DNA from: Oceanicola sp. 502str15
GTDB taxonomy: Bacteria > Pseudomonadota > Alphaproteobacteria > Rhodobacterales > Rhodobacteraceae
Direction of reading: 5' to 3'
NCBI RefSeq assembly: GCF_024105635.1
Contig: NZ_WYDQ01000001.1
Span: 372,001-436,000 of the forward strand
DNA: 64,000 nucleotides
In this document: positions 8,968 to 17,936 of the stretch, in pieces
Layout of the letters: each line of letters opens with the position of its first letter
How positions within the stretch are numbered: position 1 is the first letter of the stretch
Program-made: the position numbers and the translations under genes
The notes under the pieces: model-generated
The model's input: the letters and a program-made list of their open reading frames with translations, nothing else
Told to the model about the DNA's origin: nothing
Database searches by the model: none

Positions 8968-10050
8968 TTACTCGGTTTGAATGTTGCCGATCACAGCCTG
9001 ATGAAGGCTGAAACGGGCGTCTGAAACATAATCGTCCTCACCTGACCCCGGCGTGTCGGACTTCAGCGGCGTCCAGGTGGTGTAGCCCAGCCGCCCCTTG
9101 GTGCCGAGCTGGGCCTTGGGGCACAGCTTGCGGGGCAGGGCGAGCTCGACATCGAAATCAATCTGCTCGCCCAGATAGAACCTTACCATATCTGCGAGCC
9201 GTTCAAACATGTCTCCGCCGGGCAGGAAGCTCTCGTAATCGTCGAGCTGCTCGGCGCGGATCTCGATGACGGCCTTGTCGTTGATCGAATAGACCCGGCT
9301 GCCGGCGTAGGTGTTGCGCCCGAGGTCGGCGCCGGTCTGGCCGATGCGGGAGAGGTCGCCCGCCTCGAATTCGAGCCAGATGCCCTCGCGCTCGCGGATC
9401 TTCACATCGACGCCGAGCACCCCCTCCAGCACCTGCTGGAGGCGCTTGGCGGATTTGACCCGGCTGCCCATGACCCCGGCATAGGGCAGCTTGGCGATGT
9501 CGGGCACGCGGTCGCGGTCGCGGTAGGGGGCGGTGCCGAGGCCGATGGTGGAGCCGACGTAGGCAGCGAAGCGGTCATCCTCGGGGCGGTCGAACTGGGC
9601 GATGGGGCGGGCATCGGCCCACACCCGGTGGAAGAGCTGGAGGAAGCGGGTGGCGAAGATGTCGGCGAAGCGGACGAAGGCGTCGTCGCCCGCGTCCTGC
9701 CAGCGCAGCGCCTCGACGGTGGTGAGGATCGGCAGCGGGCCCTGGGGGCCGAAGAAGCCGAGAAACTTGGTGCGCAGGCGCGGCACCTCGTCTTCGCGGA
9801 CCTCGAAGGCCTTCACGTTGGAGGCGGGGAAATCGAGGAACGGGTCCTGGCCGACGCTGACGATTTCCTGCGCCAGCACCTGGCTGCGCCCGATGCGGGG
9901 CTTGTCGGGATACATCCGCTCCAGCTCGCGCAGCAGGGCGTGCAGGTTGAAGCGGTAGGGCTCGGTTTCGAGCATCTGACGCCGGGTGCGGGCCTCTTCG
10001 AGCGGAAGCGGCTTGGCCTCGTCGGCCCCGGAGCTGGCCCGCGCGCTCAC
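8968..10050 (-). CDS. tssG: T6SS baseplate protein TssG
   Basis: This 360-residue protein has the TssG (VasB/ImpH) signature near its N-terminus: RFNLHALLRELERMYP, then PRIGRS and a central FLGFFGPQGPLP motif. TssG forms the TssF2-TssG wedge core of the baseplate in the cytoplasm. The ATG overlaps the tssF stop by four bases, so the two are translationally coupled. The C-terminal third (YLGEQIDFDVELALPRKL, LGYTTWT) is typical. Nothing is missing relative to the family's usual 330-360 residues. Confidence 0.95.
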   Translation of the reverse strand: MSARASSGADEAKPLPLEEARTRRQMLETEPYRFNLHALLRELERMYPDKPRIGRSQVLAQEIVSVGQDPFLDFPASNVKAFEVREDEVPRLRTKFLGFFGPQGPLPILTTVEALRWQDAGDDAFVRFADIFATRFLQLFHRVWADARPIAQFDRPEDDRFAAYVGSTIGLGTAPYRDRDRVPDIAKLPYAGVMGSRVKSAKRLQQVLEGVLGVDVKIREREGIWLEFEAGDLSRIGQTGADLGRNTYAGSRVYSINDKAVIEIRAEQLDDYESFLPGGDMFERLADMVRFYLGEQIDFDVELALPRKLCPKAQLGTKGRLGYTTWTPLKSDTPGSGEDDYVSDARFSLHQAVIGNIQTE

Positions 10051-12008
10051 AGCAGCGGCCCGGTGCCCGAGCGGGGCGTGAAGCGCATGACCTCGCCGCG
10101 ACTGTCGGAGACGAGCACGGTTTCGGTGAAGCTGTTCATATGGGCGTAATCGGCAAAGAAGCGGTCGAGCACGGCGCCCAGCAGCATGATGCCGGTGCCC
10201 TCGAAGGCGCGTTCGTCGAACTTGAGCGTGACCTCGGTGCCGCGGGCGGCGTGGTAGCCGTCATCCCGGCGCAGGGAGCGGGTGATGGGGCGGGAGGCGA
10301 TGCCGGTGATGCCGCGGATCTGGCGCTCGGTGACCGAATCGCCGATGTCGGAGAACAGGCCCAGCAGCTCGCGCAGACCGCCGGCGGGGTCGTCGGAGTG
10401 GCGGTCCTTCAGGCCGAGCTGGTTGAAGCTGAGCAGGTTGACCAGCCGCCACATGACCTCGCCGTGGTGGCCGATGCGGGGATCGTTGTGATCGAGGTCG
10501 GCGATCGACACGCGCGGCGGGGTGGGGCCGGAGATGCAGGCCAGCGGCACGTTCACATCGTCGGTCAGGCGGAAATCGACCTGGCTCTGGCCGATCGGCA
10601 GTTGCTGCACGAGGTGGCGGTTGGAGCAGAGCGCGATGACCTGAAGGCGCTGCACCCGCTCCTCGTCATCCAGCCCGGCAGGCTCGTAGATGCTGAGGTA
10701 TGTTTCGGTGCCGACGTAATCGCCGCCAAAGCCGAAGCGCCGCTCTTTCTCGGTCAGGCGGCGGGGCTTGCGGGTGTGGTTGTAGTAGAGCGCGTCGCCC
10801 GGGCGCACCTCGCCGTCGGGCTGGGAGTAGAGCCGGTTGACGCGGACCTTTTTGCGCATGCCGGGATAGTGGGCGTAGACCTCCTTGATCCGCTGGACCT
10901 CGTAATTGACCGAGGGACTGGAGTCGGGGACGACGAGATATTCGTTGAACTTGGGGTCGGGGCGCACCCGGGAGCAGCGTTCCTCGAAGAGGTTGACGGC
11001 GGGGGCGGCGAAGAGGCGGAAGTTGGAGGGCTCGATCAGCGCCGCCAGCTTGGGCTGGCTCTTTGAGAACTCGATGATGACATCGAACATCGGCGCCGGG
11101 ATGCGGGCCAGGAGGCGCTTGAGGCCGCAGAGGCGGAAGCCGAGGAACTTCTGCGGCAGGATCCAGTATTCGCGCAGGTGCGAGAAGCCCTCGAAGATCT
11201 TGTCTTCCTCGGGAAACAGCCGCTCGTCCTCGCGGAAGCCGACCTGCTCCAGAATGCCGGGCGGGCAGGGCAGGAAGACCGGGTCGCCGGAGCGGTCGAG
11301 GTAGCGCAGGGTGACGCGGCAGGTGTCGGCGAAGAGCTGTTCGTAGAGCGTGACCATGTCGGCGCGGGGGCCGTTGAGGTAGATCGGCAGCTCGTTGGCG
11401 AGGATCTCGTTGACCAGCGCGGGCTTGTCGCCCTTCTTGGGGGGCAGCTCGGGGTCGCGCTCGGAGTTGTCGGTGCGGCGCACGAGGCGCAGGCGCAGGC
11501 CGGCCGCGGTCTGGCGCATGACATCGAGCCCGAGCGCCTGCATTGGCCCCGGCGAGGGCATGTAGGTGGCGGTATCGAGATCAAGGGGCCAGAGGGTGAG
11601 CGGGGCCGCGAGGCGGAAGCGGGCCGACACGCGCTGCTCGCGCTCGACATAGGTGGCATCGAGATAGGCGCCGGCGTTGAAGCTCTCGCCCTTGACCAGA
11701 TCCTTCTCGGTATAGTCCGGCTTGGCCTGCACGATCATCGCCGAGGGCGTGGGCGCGAGGTAGTCGGGCATGAGCTGTTCGAGCAGGGCGGTGGTGAAGG
11801 TTTCGAACTCGCCCTGCACGGCCACCTGGATGCGGGCGGCCATGAAGGCGGTGCCCTCGAACAGCCCGCCGAGCCCGGGATCGAGCTTGTCTTCGGTCAG
11901 CCCGCCGAGCCGCTCGGCGATGCCGGGATACTCCTCGGCAAACTCCTTGGACCGCTCGTAGAGGATGGCCAGCTCACGGTTGTAGGCGTTGAGGAATTCG
12001 CGGTTCAT
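10047..12008 (-). CDS. tssF: T6SS baseplate protein TssF
   Basis: The 653-residue product begins with the diagnostic TssF (VasA/ImpG) N-terminus, FLNAYNRELAILYERSKEFAEEYP followed within 20 residues by GLFEGTAFMAARIQ (split here), then LMPDYLAPTPS. TssF partners TssG in the baseplate wedges that surround the VgrG hub. The start overlaps the tssE stop and the stop overlaps the tssG start, each by four bases, so E-F-G form a tightly coupled block. Length is normal for alphaproteobacterial members. Confidence 0.96.
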   Translation of the reverse strand: MNREFLNAYNRELAILYERSKEFAEEYPGIAERLGGLTEDKLDPGLGGLFEGTAFMAARIQVAVQGEFETFTTALLEQLMPDYLAPTPSAMIVQAKPDYTEKDLVKGESFNAGAYLDATYVEREQRVSARFRLAAPLTLWPLDLDTATYMPSPGPMQALGLDVMRQTAAGLRLRLVRRTDNSERDPELPPKKGDKPALVNEILANELPIYLNGPRADMVTLYEQLFADTCRVTLRYLDRSGDPVFLPCPPGILEQVGFREDERLFPEEDKIFEGFSHLREYWILPQKFLGFRLCGLKRLLARIPAPMFDVIIEFSKSQPKLAALIEPSNFRLFAAPAVNLFEERCSRVRPDPKFNEYLVVPDSSPSVNYEVQRIKEVYAHYPGMRKKVRVNRLYSQPDGEVRPGDALYYNHTRKPRRLTEKERRFGFGGDYVGTETYLSIYEPAGLDDEERVQRLQVIALCSNRHLVQQLPIGQSQVDFRLTDDVNVPLACISGPTPPRVSIADLDHNDPRIGHHGEVMWRLVNLLSFNQLGLKDRHSDDPAGGLRELLGLFSDIGDSVTERQIRGITGIASRPITRSLRRDDGYHAARGTEVTLKFDERAFEGTGIMLLGAVLDRFFADYAHMNSFTETVLVSDSRGEVMRFTPRSGTGPLL

Positions 12009-12556
12009 CCGGCGCCTTCTATATTTGAGAATTTCATCTTGCCGGAGCCTACGTCGATTTCCGCGACGAATTCGAGCGGAATATCAATCGGCTTGCAGGC
12101 CATTTCGGCGTTTATGTCGAACATCAGCTTCTGGTTCACGTCGTCGAATTCCTCGCGCAATTGCACGTCCATCGAGGAGGGGACAAAGCGCGGCTCGTGG
12201 TTGAGCAGGGCCCGCGCAAGCTGCTGGGGCACGCGCTGCACGCGGATGTCCTCGGAGGTGAGGTTGGAGAGGTCGACCACGCCGTAGTTGAGCACCGAGC
12301 GCTGGACATATTCGAGGTCGTCGACGTCCATCACCGCATCGAGGTTGATGGTGTTGGCGAGCTGCACGAGATCGAGTTCGAGGTTGCGCTTGAGCTGGGC
12401 CTCGTTGGCACCGCGGCGGCGGGTGGCGGAGCGGTCCGTCAGCACGCGCTGGCCGTCCTTGTAGCTGGTGCCGTCGATCTTGGCGTCGCGGGCGATATGG
12501 GCCTCGCGGAAGGCATACATGATCGGAATCTGGAGCTGCTGGGGTTCGCGTGCCAT
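12005..12556 (-). CDS. tssE: T6SS baseplate protein TssE (gp25-like)
   Basis: This 183-residue protein belongs to the gp25/IraD family: VQLANTINLDAVMDVDDLEYVQRSVLNYG carries the usual LNTR-like core (quoted here in two parts, LANTINLDAVMD and YVQRSVLNYGV), followed by REEFDDVNQKLMFDINAEM near the C-terminus. TssE anchors the first sheath ring to the baseplate. It is the first gene of the tssE-F-G-clpV block and is separated from hcp by 286 bp holding a terminator, so it probably has its own promoter or depends on read-through. Confidence 0.93.
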   Translation of the reverse strand: MAREPQQLQIPIMYAFREAHIARDAKIDGTSYKDGQRVLTDRSATRRRGANEAQLKRNLELDLVQLANTINLDAVMDVDDLEYVQRSVLNYGVVDLSNLTSEDIRVQRVPQQLARALLNHEPRFVPSSMDVQLREEFDDVNQKLMFDINAEMACKPIDIPLEFVAEIDVGSGKMKFSNIEGAG

Positions 12557-12763
12557 GGGCGGAGCCTTCGCTTTGGGGCCGGGGCGCCCGGACCGGACGC
12601 AGCGTCAACGATAGCGGGGCAGGGCCGGGGCGTGAAGGGGGAAGAGGGTGGAGAAATTTGTGAAAAGCGCGTGAGACCCGTGAAAATGACCTGATGGAAC
12701 GGGCCTGAGAATGGAGGCGCAAGTGCTTGAATGCAAGGGGTTTTGAGCCAATTCAGGGCCCGA

Positions 12764-12798
12764 AACAAAGCGAAAGGGGCGCATCGCTGCGCCCCTTT
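12764..12798 (-). terminator. Rho-independent terminator after hcp
   Basis: AAAGGGGCGCA (12773-12783) and TGCGCCCCTTT (12788-12798) form a perfect 11-bp stem with a TCGC loop. On the minus strand it is followed by a T-rich CGCTTTGTTTC. It lies 45 bp beyond the hcp stop and should separate hcp from tssE. Confidence 0.75.
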
Positions 12799-12842
12799 GC
12801 AATCTTTCCGAGCTGGTTCGAAAATCCGACCAGCAGCGAGGA

Positions 12843-13331
12843 TCAGGCCCCTTCGCCGGAGGCGACGTTGTACGAGGCGGAGGTGGTGCCGGTCTCGGTG
12901 CCATCCTCGTTCTGGATCTTGTACTCGCAAGCGATCTCACGGTAGTTCAGCGAGAAGCTCTCGGTCATCTGGTCGCTGCCGCCGCCGGCGCCACCGAAGC
13001 TCTGCGACGTCACAACGGCGTGGGTCAGCTTGATGGTGAAGTAGGGGAGCGGCTTGCCGCCGGTTGCCTTGGTGGCGTGCACGTCGACAGAGGCGTAGTG
13101 CTGGCCCATGCAGAGTTTCTTCATCATGTCGGTGGAGCACTTGTCGGTCAGCTTGGTGGCCATCAGGTCGCCCATGGCAACCTTGCCGGAGCCGCCGCCG
13201 CGACCAGTGTGCATGGTGCCGGACTGCGAGCCGGAGAAGGACATGGAAAGCAGGTCGATCCAGCCTTCGTAGCCCGCGACCACGCATTCGCCTTCAACAC
13301 CGTCGAGTTTCATATAAAGTGCGGTAGCCAT
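12843..13331 (-). CDS. hcp: T6SS tube protein Hcp
   Basis: The 162-residue product has the Hcp fold signatures: MATALYMKLDGVEGECV at the N-terminus, GWIDLLSMSFSGSQ, a Gly-rich loop, LMATKLTDKCSTDMMKKLCMG, PYFTIKLTHAVVTS and the C-terminal ESFSLNYREIACEY. Hexameric Hcp rings stack into the tube that is fired with the VgrG tip. AAGGAG lies eight bases before the ATG. The gene is flanked by a hairpin on the tssC side and a strong terminator on the tssE side, suggesting a separate abundant mRNA as expected for a structural protein made in excess. Confidence 0.97.
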   Translation of the reverse strand: MATALYMKLDGVEGECVVAGYEGWIDLLSMSFSGSQSGTMHTGRGGGSGKVAMGDLMATKLTDKCSTDMMKKLCMGQHYASVDVHATKATGGKPLPYFTIKLTHAVVTSQSFGGAGGGSDQMTESFSLNYREIACEYKIQNEDGTETGTTSASYNVASGEGA

Positions 13332-13489
13332 TAGTTGATCTCCTTGTGGTTACCTAGTGGAAGCAAAATAACTTGCCGTTTTTTAAGAATAAGGACCGTT
13401 AATTCCCGGTCCCTACCAAGATGGGAAGCAGGGCCTCCCGTTGCAAGATCCCCCCACAATTTTTTTTACGAAATCGTGAAGGAACCGAA

Positions 13490-13513
13490 CGGGCCCTGTG
13501 AATACAGGGCCCG
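13490..13513 (-). terminator. Perfect hairpin between tssC and hcp
   Basis: CGGGCCCTGT and ACAGGGCCCG form a perfect 10-bp stem with a GAAT loop, starting 14 bp after the tssC stop. The minus-strand tail (TTCGGTTCCTTC) is not a proper T-run, so it may attenuate or act as an RNA-stability element instead. Confidence 0.5.
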
Positions 13514-13527
13514 AACCTTCTGAAAGA

Positions 13528-15018
13528 TCAGCCGCCCGAGGGCAGGCGCGACACGAGCGACATGCCGATGTCCATGCCTTCCATCTGGAAGTGCGGACGC
13601 AGGAAGAACTTGCCCATGTAATAGCCGGGGTTTTCCTCGTCGGGGACGATCTTGATTTCGGCACCCGCGAGCGGGCGCTTGGCCTTGGCCATTTCGGAAG
13701 AGTTCTTGGGGTCGCCGTCGATATACTGGGCGATCCAGTTCTTCAGGTCGCGCTCGAGCACGGCCTCTTCCTTGGTGGAGCCGATCTGGTCGCGCACGAT
13801 GCACTTGAGGTAGTGCGAGAAGCGCGACACCGCGAAGATGTAGGGCAGGCGGGAGCTGAGGTTGTCTGCCGCCGTGGCCTCGGGATCGACGAAGCTCTTG
13901 GGCTTGTAGAGCGACTGGGCGCCGATGAAGGCGGCCTTGTCGGTGTTCTTGCGGTGCACCAGAGAGATGATCCCGGCCTTGGAGAGCTCGCCCTCGCGGC
14001 GGTCGGAGATTGCGATCTCGGTGGGGCACTTCTGGTCGATGGAGCCATCGCCGGTGTCGAAGGTGTGGGTCGGCAGGTTGATGACCTCGCCGCCCGACTG
14101 CACGCCGCGGATGCGGACGGTCCAGCCGTGCTCCTTGTGGGCGCGCGCGATGTTGGCCGCCATGGCGTAGGAGGCGTTCATCCAGGCATATTTCTTGCCT
14201 TCGTGGCCGTCGGTCTCTTCTTCGAAGTTGAAGGCCTCGACCGGCAGCGAGTTCTGCCCGTAGGGCTCGCGGGCCAGAACGCGCGGGGCGGTCAGGGCCA
14301 CGTAGCGGGAGTTTTCGCTCTCGCGCAGCGACTTCCAGGCGGCGTAGTCCGGAGTCTCGAAGATCGAGCCGAGGTCGGCCGGCTTGTTGAGGTCGTTCCA
14401 GCTGTCCATGTTCATCAGGCCGGAGTCGGCGGCGGCGATGAAGGGGGCCATGGAGGCGGCGGCGATCTTGCCGAGGTCGCGCAGCAGGCGCACGTCGGCG
14501 GCGGAGTGATCGAAGTAGTAGTCGCCGATCAGCGCGCCGTAGGGCTGGCCGCCGAGCTGGCCGAATTCATGCTCGTAGATCTGTTTGAACAGCGGGCTCT
14601 GGTCCCACTTGGCGCCGGGGAAGGAGCGAAGCTCGCGCTCGAGCTCCTTCTTGGAGACGTTGAGCACCTTGATCTTGAGCGTGGCGTCGGGCTCGGAGTT
14701 CATCACCATGTGATGCAGCCCGCGCCAGGCGCTTTCGATCTGCTGGTATTGCTCGCTGTGGAGGATCTCGTTGACCTGCGTGGTCAGCTTGGAGTCGAGC
14801 GCGGCGATCATCTCGTCGACGGTGTCGAGGATGTCTTCCTTGATGACGGTGCTGTCGGCCAGCGCCGTTTTCACCAGCGTCGAGACCGCGTTTTCCACCT
14901 CGGTGGCGGCGGTGTCGGAGCGGGGTTTGAAGTTCTGCTTCAGCGCGGAGGAGAAGGCGTCGAGTTCATCGACCTCACCACCTGCGGCGCCGGCTTCCTG
15001 TTGGGCTTCGGTTGCCAT
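13528..15018 (-). CDS. tssC: T6SS sheath large subunit TssC (VipB)
   Basis: The 496-residue product has the expected TssC organisation: YQQIESAWRGLHHMVM, LNVSKKELERELRSF, YDHSAADVRLLRDL-like motif (here YFDHSAADVRLLRDLG) and the C-terminal FFLRPHFQMEGMDIGMSLVSRLP. With TssB it forms the contractile sheath. The ATG at 15018 with AGGGACG upstream is preferred over a longer frame starting at 15132, whose extra residues are low-complexity and unlike the family. Its stop precedes a strong hairpin before hcp. Confidence 0.96.
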   Translation of the reverse strand: MATEAQQEAGAAGGEVDELDAFSSALKQNFKPRSDTAATEVENAVSTLVKTALADSTVIKEDILDTVDEMIAALDSKLTTQVNEILHSEQYQQIESAWRGLHHMVMNSEPDATLKIKVLNVSKKELERELRSFPGAKWDQSPLFKQIYEHEFGQLGGQPYGALIGDYYFDHSAADVRLLRDLGKIAAASMAPFIAAADSGLMNMDSWNDLNKPADLGSIFETPDYAAWKSLRESENSRYVALTAPRVLAREPYGQNSLPVEAFNFEEETDGHEGKKYAWMNASYAMAANIARAHKEHGWTVRIRGVQSGGEVINLPTHTFDTGDGSIDQKCPTEIAISDRREGELSKAGIISLVHRKNTDKAAFIGAQSLYKPKSFVDPEATAADNLSSRLPYIFAVSRFSHYLKCIVRDQIGSTKEEAVLERDLKNWIAQYIDGDPKNSSEMAKAKRPLAGAEIKIVPDEENPGYYMGKFFLRPHFQMEGMDIGMSLVSRLPSGG

Positions 15019-15109
15019 GTCAATCGTCCCTGTCTTTTGGTTCGTCGGGGCCGGGGCGTGTCTTGCAGCAGCGCCGGGGCCTCGAAATCTCAGGCGAAAT
15101 GCGTGGGGG

Positions 15110-15649
15110 TCAGCCCGCGCTGTCGTCGCCACCCTCTTCGTTGTCGTCGTTGATGTCGGCGCGCTTCTCGGCGAGCAGCTTCATCATCGCCGGGTCGTCG
15201 AGCAGCTTGCGAAGCTGGTCCTGGGCGCCGGACTTGCCGTTCATGTAGCGCTGGAGGTTGGCCAGCTCGTCGCGGGCGTCGAGCAGCTGCTTGAGCGCCG
15301 GAACCTGCTTGGCGATTTCGCCGGGATCGAGGTCGGCCATCTTCTTGAAGTTCAGCGAGACGCCGAGCTTTTCGCCCTCTTCCTCGGAGAGCTTGTTGTC
15401 GACGTTGAAGGAGACGCCGGGTGCGACGGCTTCCATGTAGTCATCGAAGTTCTCGGTATCGACCTGGGTGAACTTGCGCTCGGCCATCGGGTCTTTTTCG
15501 ACGGCGGAGGAGTTGCCGGACAGGTCTGCCATGACCCCCATGACGAAGGGCAGTTCGACGTTCTTTTCGCTGTCGTACGGATCTTCGTAGGAGATCTGAA
15601 CCCGGGGGGGGCGGTTGCGTTTGATGAATCGGGTTGCTGAATCAGCCAT
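15110..15649 (-). CDS. tssB: T6SS sheath small subunit TssB (VipA)
   Basis: This 179-residue protein shows the TssB core: RVQISYEDPYDSEKNVELPF, VMGVMADLSG, then the FTQVDTENFDDYMEAVAPGVSF segment (given in part: FDDYMEAVAPGVSF) and the FKKMADLDPGEIAKQVP helix that contacts TssC and ClpV. It is 91 bp upstream of tssC in the same unit and has AGGGAGA before the ATG. Length is typical. Confidence 0.96.
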   Translation of the reverse strand: MADSATRFIKRNRPPRVQISYEDPYDSEKNVELPFVMGVMADLSGNSSAVEKDPMAERKFTQVDTENFDDYMEAVAPGVSFNVDNKLSEEEGEKLGVSLNFKKMADLDPGEIAKQVPALKQLLDARDELANLQRYMNGKSGAQDQLRKLLDDPAMMKLLAEKRADINDDNEEGGDDSAG

Positions 15650-15744
15650 GTGAAAATCTCCCTAATACTTAAGCAATTGAAGCCACGTGGCCCCAGGTTT
15701 GTCAAATGTTTTGCCCCCACGGAAGGGGGGTGGCTGACCGAGCG

Positions 15745-17100
15745 TCAGCCGGGTTGGTCCATGTGTTGGAACAGGTCACTCAGTATCGACGAAAAATCGC
15801 GGTTGAGGTAGGTCTTCGCCTTGAAGAGCAGCACCGGGACCGGGCTGGAGGGCTCGGTCTGGCGAAAGAAGTTCTCGACCGCCGAGATCAGCGCGGCGGC
15901 CTGCTCGCGGTTCTCGCAGACGACGGGTTCGGCGGGGCCGGTATCTATCTGGGTGGCGTTGGCGGGCAGCTCGTAGGCGGCGAGCTGCGAGAGCTTGCCG
16001 AAGTCGAGCATGAAGCCCTCCTTGGTGCCGAAATCGACGATGGCGTTGTTGGACATGCCGGGCAGCAGCGCCTGGAGCGCCTCGGTCAGCGGCTTGCCGA
16101 TGAGATCCTGCGCCTGGCGAATCAGGAGCAGCGAGGGCGCGGAGGGCTCGACGGAGGCGAAATAGGCCTCGATCTGCTCCAGCGCGGCCTTGGCGGTGGC
16201 GTGGTTGGGCACCGGGCCGACCATGACGGGCGGGCCGGAAGACACGCGGGTGCCGGCCCCGCCGACGGCAGGGGCGGGCGCGCCGTCTTCGCCGGGCAGG
16301 GCCTCGCCGGCCTCGCCTTCGGCGCCGGCCTCGTCGGTGCCGCCCGACAGGTCGGGGCGGGCCTCTGCGAAGAGGGCGACCATGTCGCGCAGCACTTCGG
16401 TGAGATTGTCGAACTGGGGCGAGAAGGCCCCGCTGTCGGCCATCATGCAGGTGTTCTTGATCGCCGCGCAGCCGGATTGGGCGGCGGTGAGCGCGGCATA
16501 GAGCTTGTCGACCTGCTCGGCGTTGTCGGCGCTTTGCAAGGCGGTCATGATCGCCCCGGCATCGGCCGCGGCCCGCTCGGTGCCGCGCGGCTCCTTGGCG
16601 CCGGTGGAAAGCTGGTAGTCGCGGAAGGAGAACCGCCCGGCGCGGCGGTCTTCGAGCAGGGGCGCATGCTCGAGCGGCATGATGACCTGGCCCATCTCGT
16701 TGAGCAGCTCGATGGCGTTGCGCCGCTCGGTGGCGTCGCCCTCTTCGATCTTGGGGTTCACATCGGCCCAGTAGCGCTCCAGCAGGCCCTCGATGGCCTG
16801 CACGCATTCGGAAAAGCCGATGACCCGCCCGGCCAGCGCCTGGAACTGCGCCTCGAGCGACAGCAGGCGCAGGCAGCGGCTCTTTTCGAGCAGCTTGCCG
16901 ATGGCGGCGGTCTCTTTCTTGATGTCGATGTTCTTGCGGTCGAAGACTTCGCCGGTTTCGCTACTGACAATGTAGCGCATCGGCACCTTGTCGATGGCTT
17001 CGAAGTAATACTCGATGTAGTCGTTGTCGTCTTCAAGCAGCAGATCGGGGCCACAGGGCTGATCTTCGGAAATGGGCTCGAAGAGATTGTCGTAACGCAT
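15745..17100 (-). CDS. tssA: T6SS baseplate/sheath-polymerisation protein TssA
   Basis: The 451-residue product carries the ImpA N-terminal domain at residues 1-120 (LFEPISEDQPCGPDLL, then DYIEYYFEAID and the ALAGRVIGFSECVQAIEGLL-type helix, here QALAGRVIGFSEC). TssA proteins prime tube/sheath polymerisation and differ in their C-terminal domain; here the C-terminus (residues 380-451) contains FFRQTEPSSPVPVLLFKAKTYL, the form seen in Agrobacterium-like short TssA. The middle, about residues 270-330, is Ala/Gly-rich. The ATG at 17100 preceded by GGGAAG is chosen over an upstream frame from 17184 that lacks family similarity. Confidence 0.9.
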   Translation of the reverse strand: MRYDNLFEPISEDQPCGPDLLLEDDNDYIEYYFEAIDKVPMRYIVSSETGEVFDRKNIDIKKETAAIGKLLEKSRCLRLLSLEAQFQALAGRVIGFSECVQAIEGLLERYWADVNPKIEEGDATERRNAIELLNEMGQVIMPLEHAPLLEDRRAGRFSFRDYQLSTGAKEPRGTERAAADAGAIMTALQSADNAEQVDKLYAALTAAQSGCAAIKNTCMMADSGAFSPQFDNLTEVLRDMVALFAEARPDLSGGTDEAGAEGEAGEALPGEDGAPAPAVGGAGTRVSSGPPVMVGPVPNHATAKAALEQIEAYFASVEPSAPSLLLIRQAQDLIGKPLTEALQALLPGMSNNAIVDFGTKEGFMLDFGKLSQLAAYELPANATQIDTGPAEPVVCENREQAAALISAVENFFRQTEPSSPVPVLLFKAKTYLNRDFSSILSDLFQHMDQPG

Positions 17101-17225
17101 TTGACTTCCCGGTCGGTGGGGCGGCCTCTGGGGCGCCCTCGTGTATTCGGCGGCGATACTGGCGTGATAAGGCCCGGAGGTCACTCAAAAAATTTGAGTC
17201 ACGGGCCTGTTAAACGGAAAATTCA

Positions 17226-17261
17226 CCAAAAAGAAACGCCGCCCCGGGGGAGGGACGGCGT
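17226..17261 (-). terminator. Rho-independent terminator after the OmpA-family gene
   Basis: ACGCCG (17236-17241) and CGGCGT (17256-17261) extend inward with GC and one GU pair to about 10 bp around a C-rich loop. On the minus strand the stem is followed by TTCTTTTTGG. It sits about 45 bp after the OmpA-family stop and upstream of tssA. Confidence 0.75.
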
Positions 17262-17306
17262 ATGTGCCTTACCTTGGGGCATGACCCGAGGGGAATTGCC
17301 CGGTGA

Positions 17307-17822
17307 TCACTGCAGGTCGATGCGAAGCTCGACGCGGCGGTTCTCGGGGTCCATCGGATCATCGGTGCGGGGCGTGCTTTCGCCGAAGCCCATGGCCGAG
17401 AGCCGCTCTTCGGTGACGCCGAGGCTGACCAGATAGGCCTGCACGGAGGCGGCGCGATCCTCGGAGAGGTTGCCGTTGTAGTTTTCGGTGCCGCGGGCAT
17501 CGGTATGACCCTCGATCATGAAGCGGGCCTTCTTGAGCCGCTCGTCCTCGAAGGCCTGCGCGACGACGGCGAGGGTCTCTTTCGCCTGGTCGGTCAGCTC
17601 GGCGCTGTCGAGTTCGAAGTTGATCATCATGTCCATGCCCTTGGGCTTGGGCGGGGCGCATTCTTCGGCGGTGCCGATGCAGATGCCGCGATTGAGGCCC
17701 AGGTCCGCGGAGTCGACCAGAAAGTTGGCGACGTCATCGGCGGAGTAGGGAGAAGACGATTGGGCAGAGGCAGCAAACGCGGAGGCGGCCACCAATGCAG
17801 AGGAGAGGAGCAGGTTGCGCAT
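17307..17822 (-). CDS. Periplasmic OmpA-family peptidoglycan-binding protein
   Basis: The 171-residue product has a signal peptide (MRNLLLSSALVAASAFAASA, cleavage before QSS) without a lipobox Cys. The C-terminal 110 residues are an OmpA/MotB domain (INFELDSAEL, then IEGHTDARGTENYNGNLSEDRA and ENRRVELRI) with the Asp and Arg that bind diaminopimelate. Two Cys (CIGTAEEC) may form a disulfide. An in-frame GTG at 17831 is an alternative start. Being inside the T6SS arm and carrying its own terminator, it may help anchor the apparatus to the cell wall in the absence of TssJ; this is inference. Confidence 0.82.
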   Translation of the reverse strand: MRNLLLSSALVAASAFAASAQSSSPYSADDVANFLVDSADLGLNRGICIGTAEECAPPKPKGMDMMINFELDSAELTDQAKETLAVVAQAFEDERLKKARFMIEGHTDARGTENYNGNLSEDRAASVQAYLVSLGVTEERLSAMGFGESTPRTDDPMDPENRRVELRIDLQ

Positions 17823-17936
17823 GTAAATCACCGTTTTGTCAAAATCCGTGCACCCAACCTATGAATACAGGCCTGAAATGTCAAGGAATGCCCTTGAATT
17901 TAACGGTTTTGTCACGTTGCAGCTTCGCGATGCAAG

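Noticed and set aside
13441..13462. Sigma-54-like element upstream of hcp (TGTGGGGGGATCTTGCA on the minus strand)
   Set aside because: The distance between GG and GC is off by one base from the fixed 10-base gap, so it is not a valid -24/-12 promoter.
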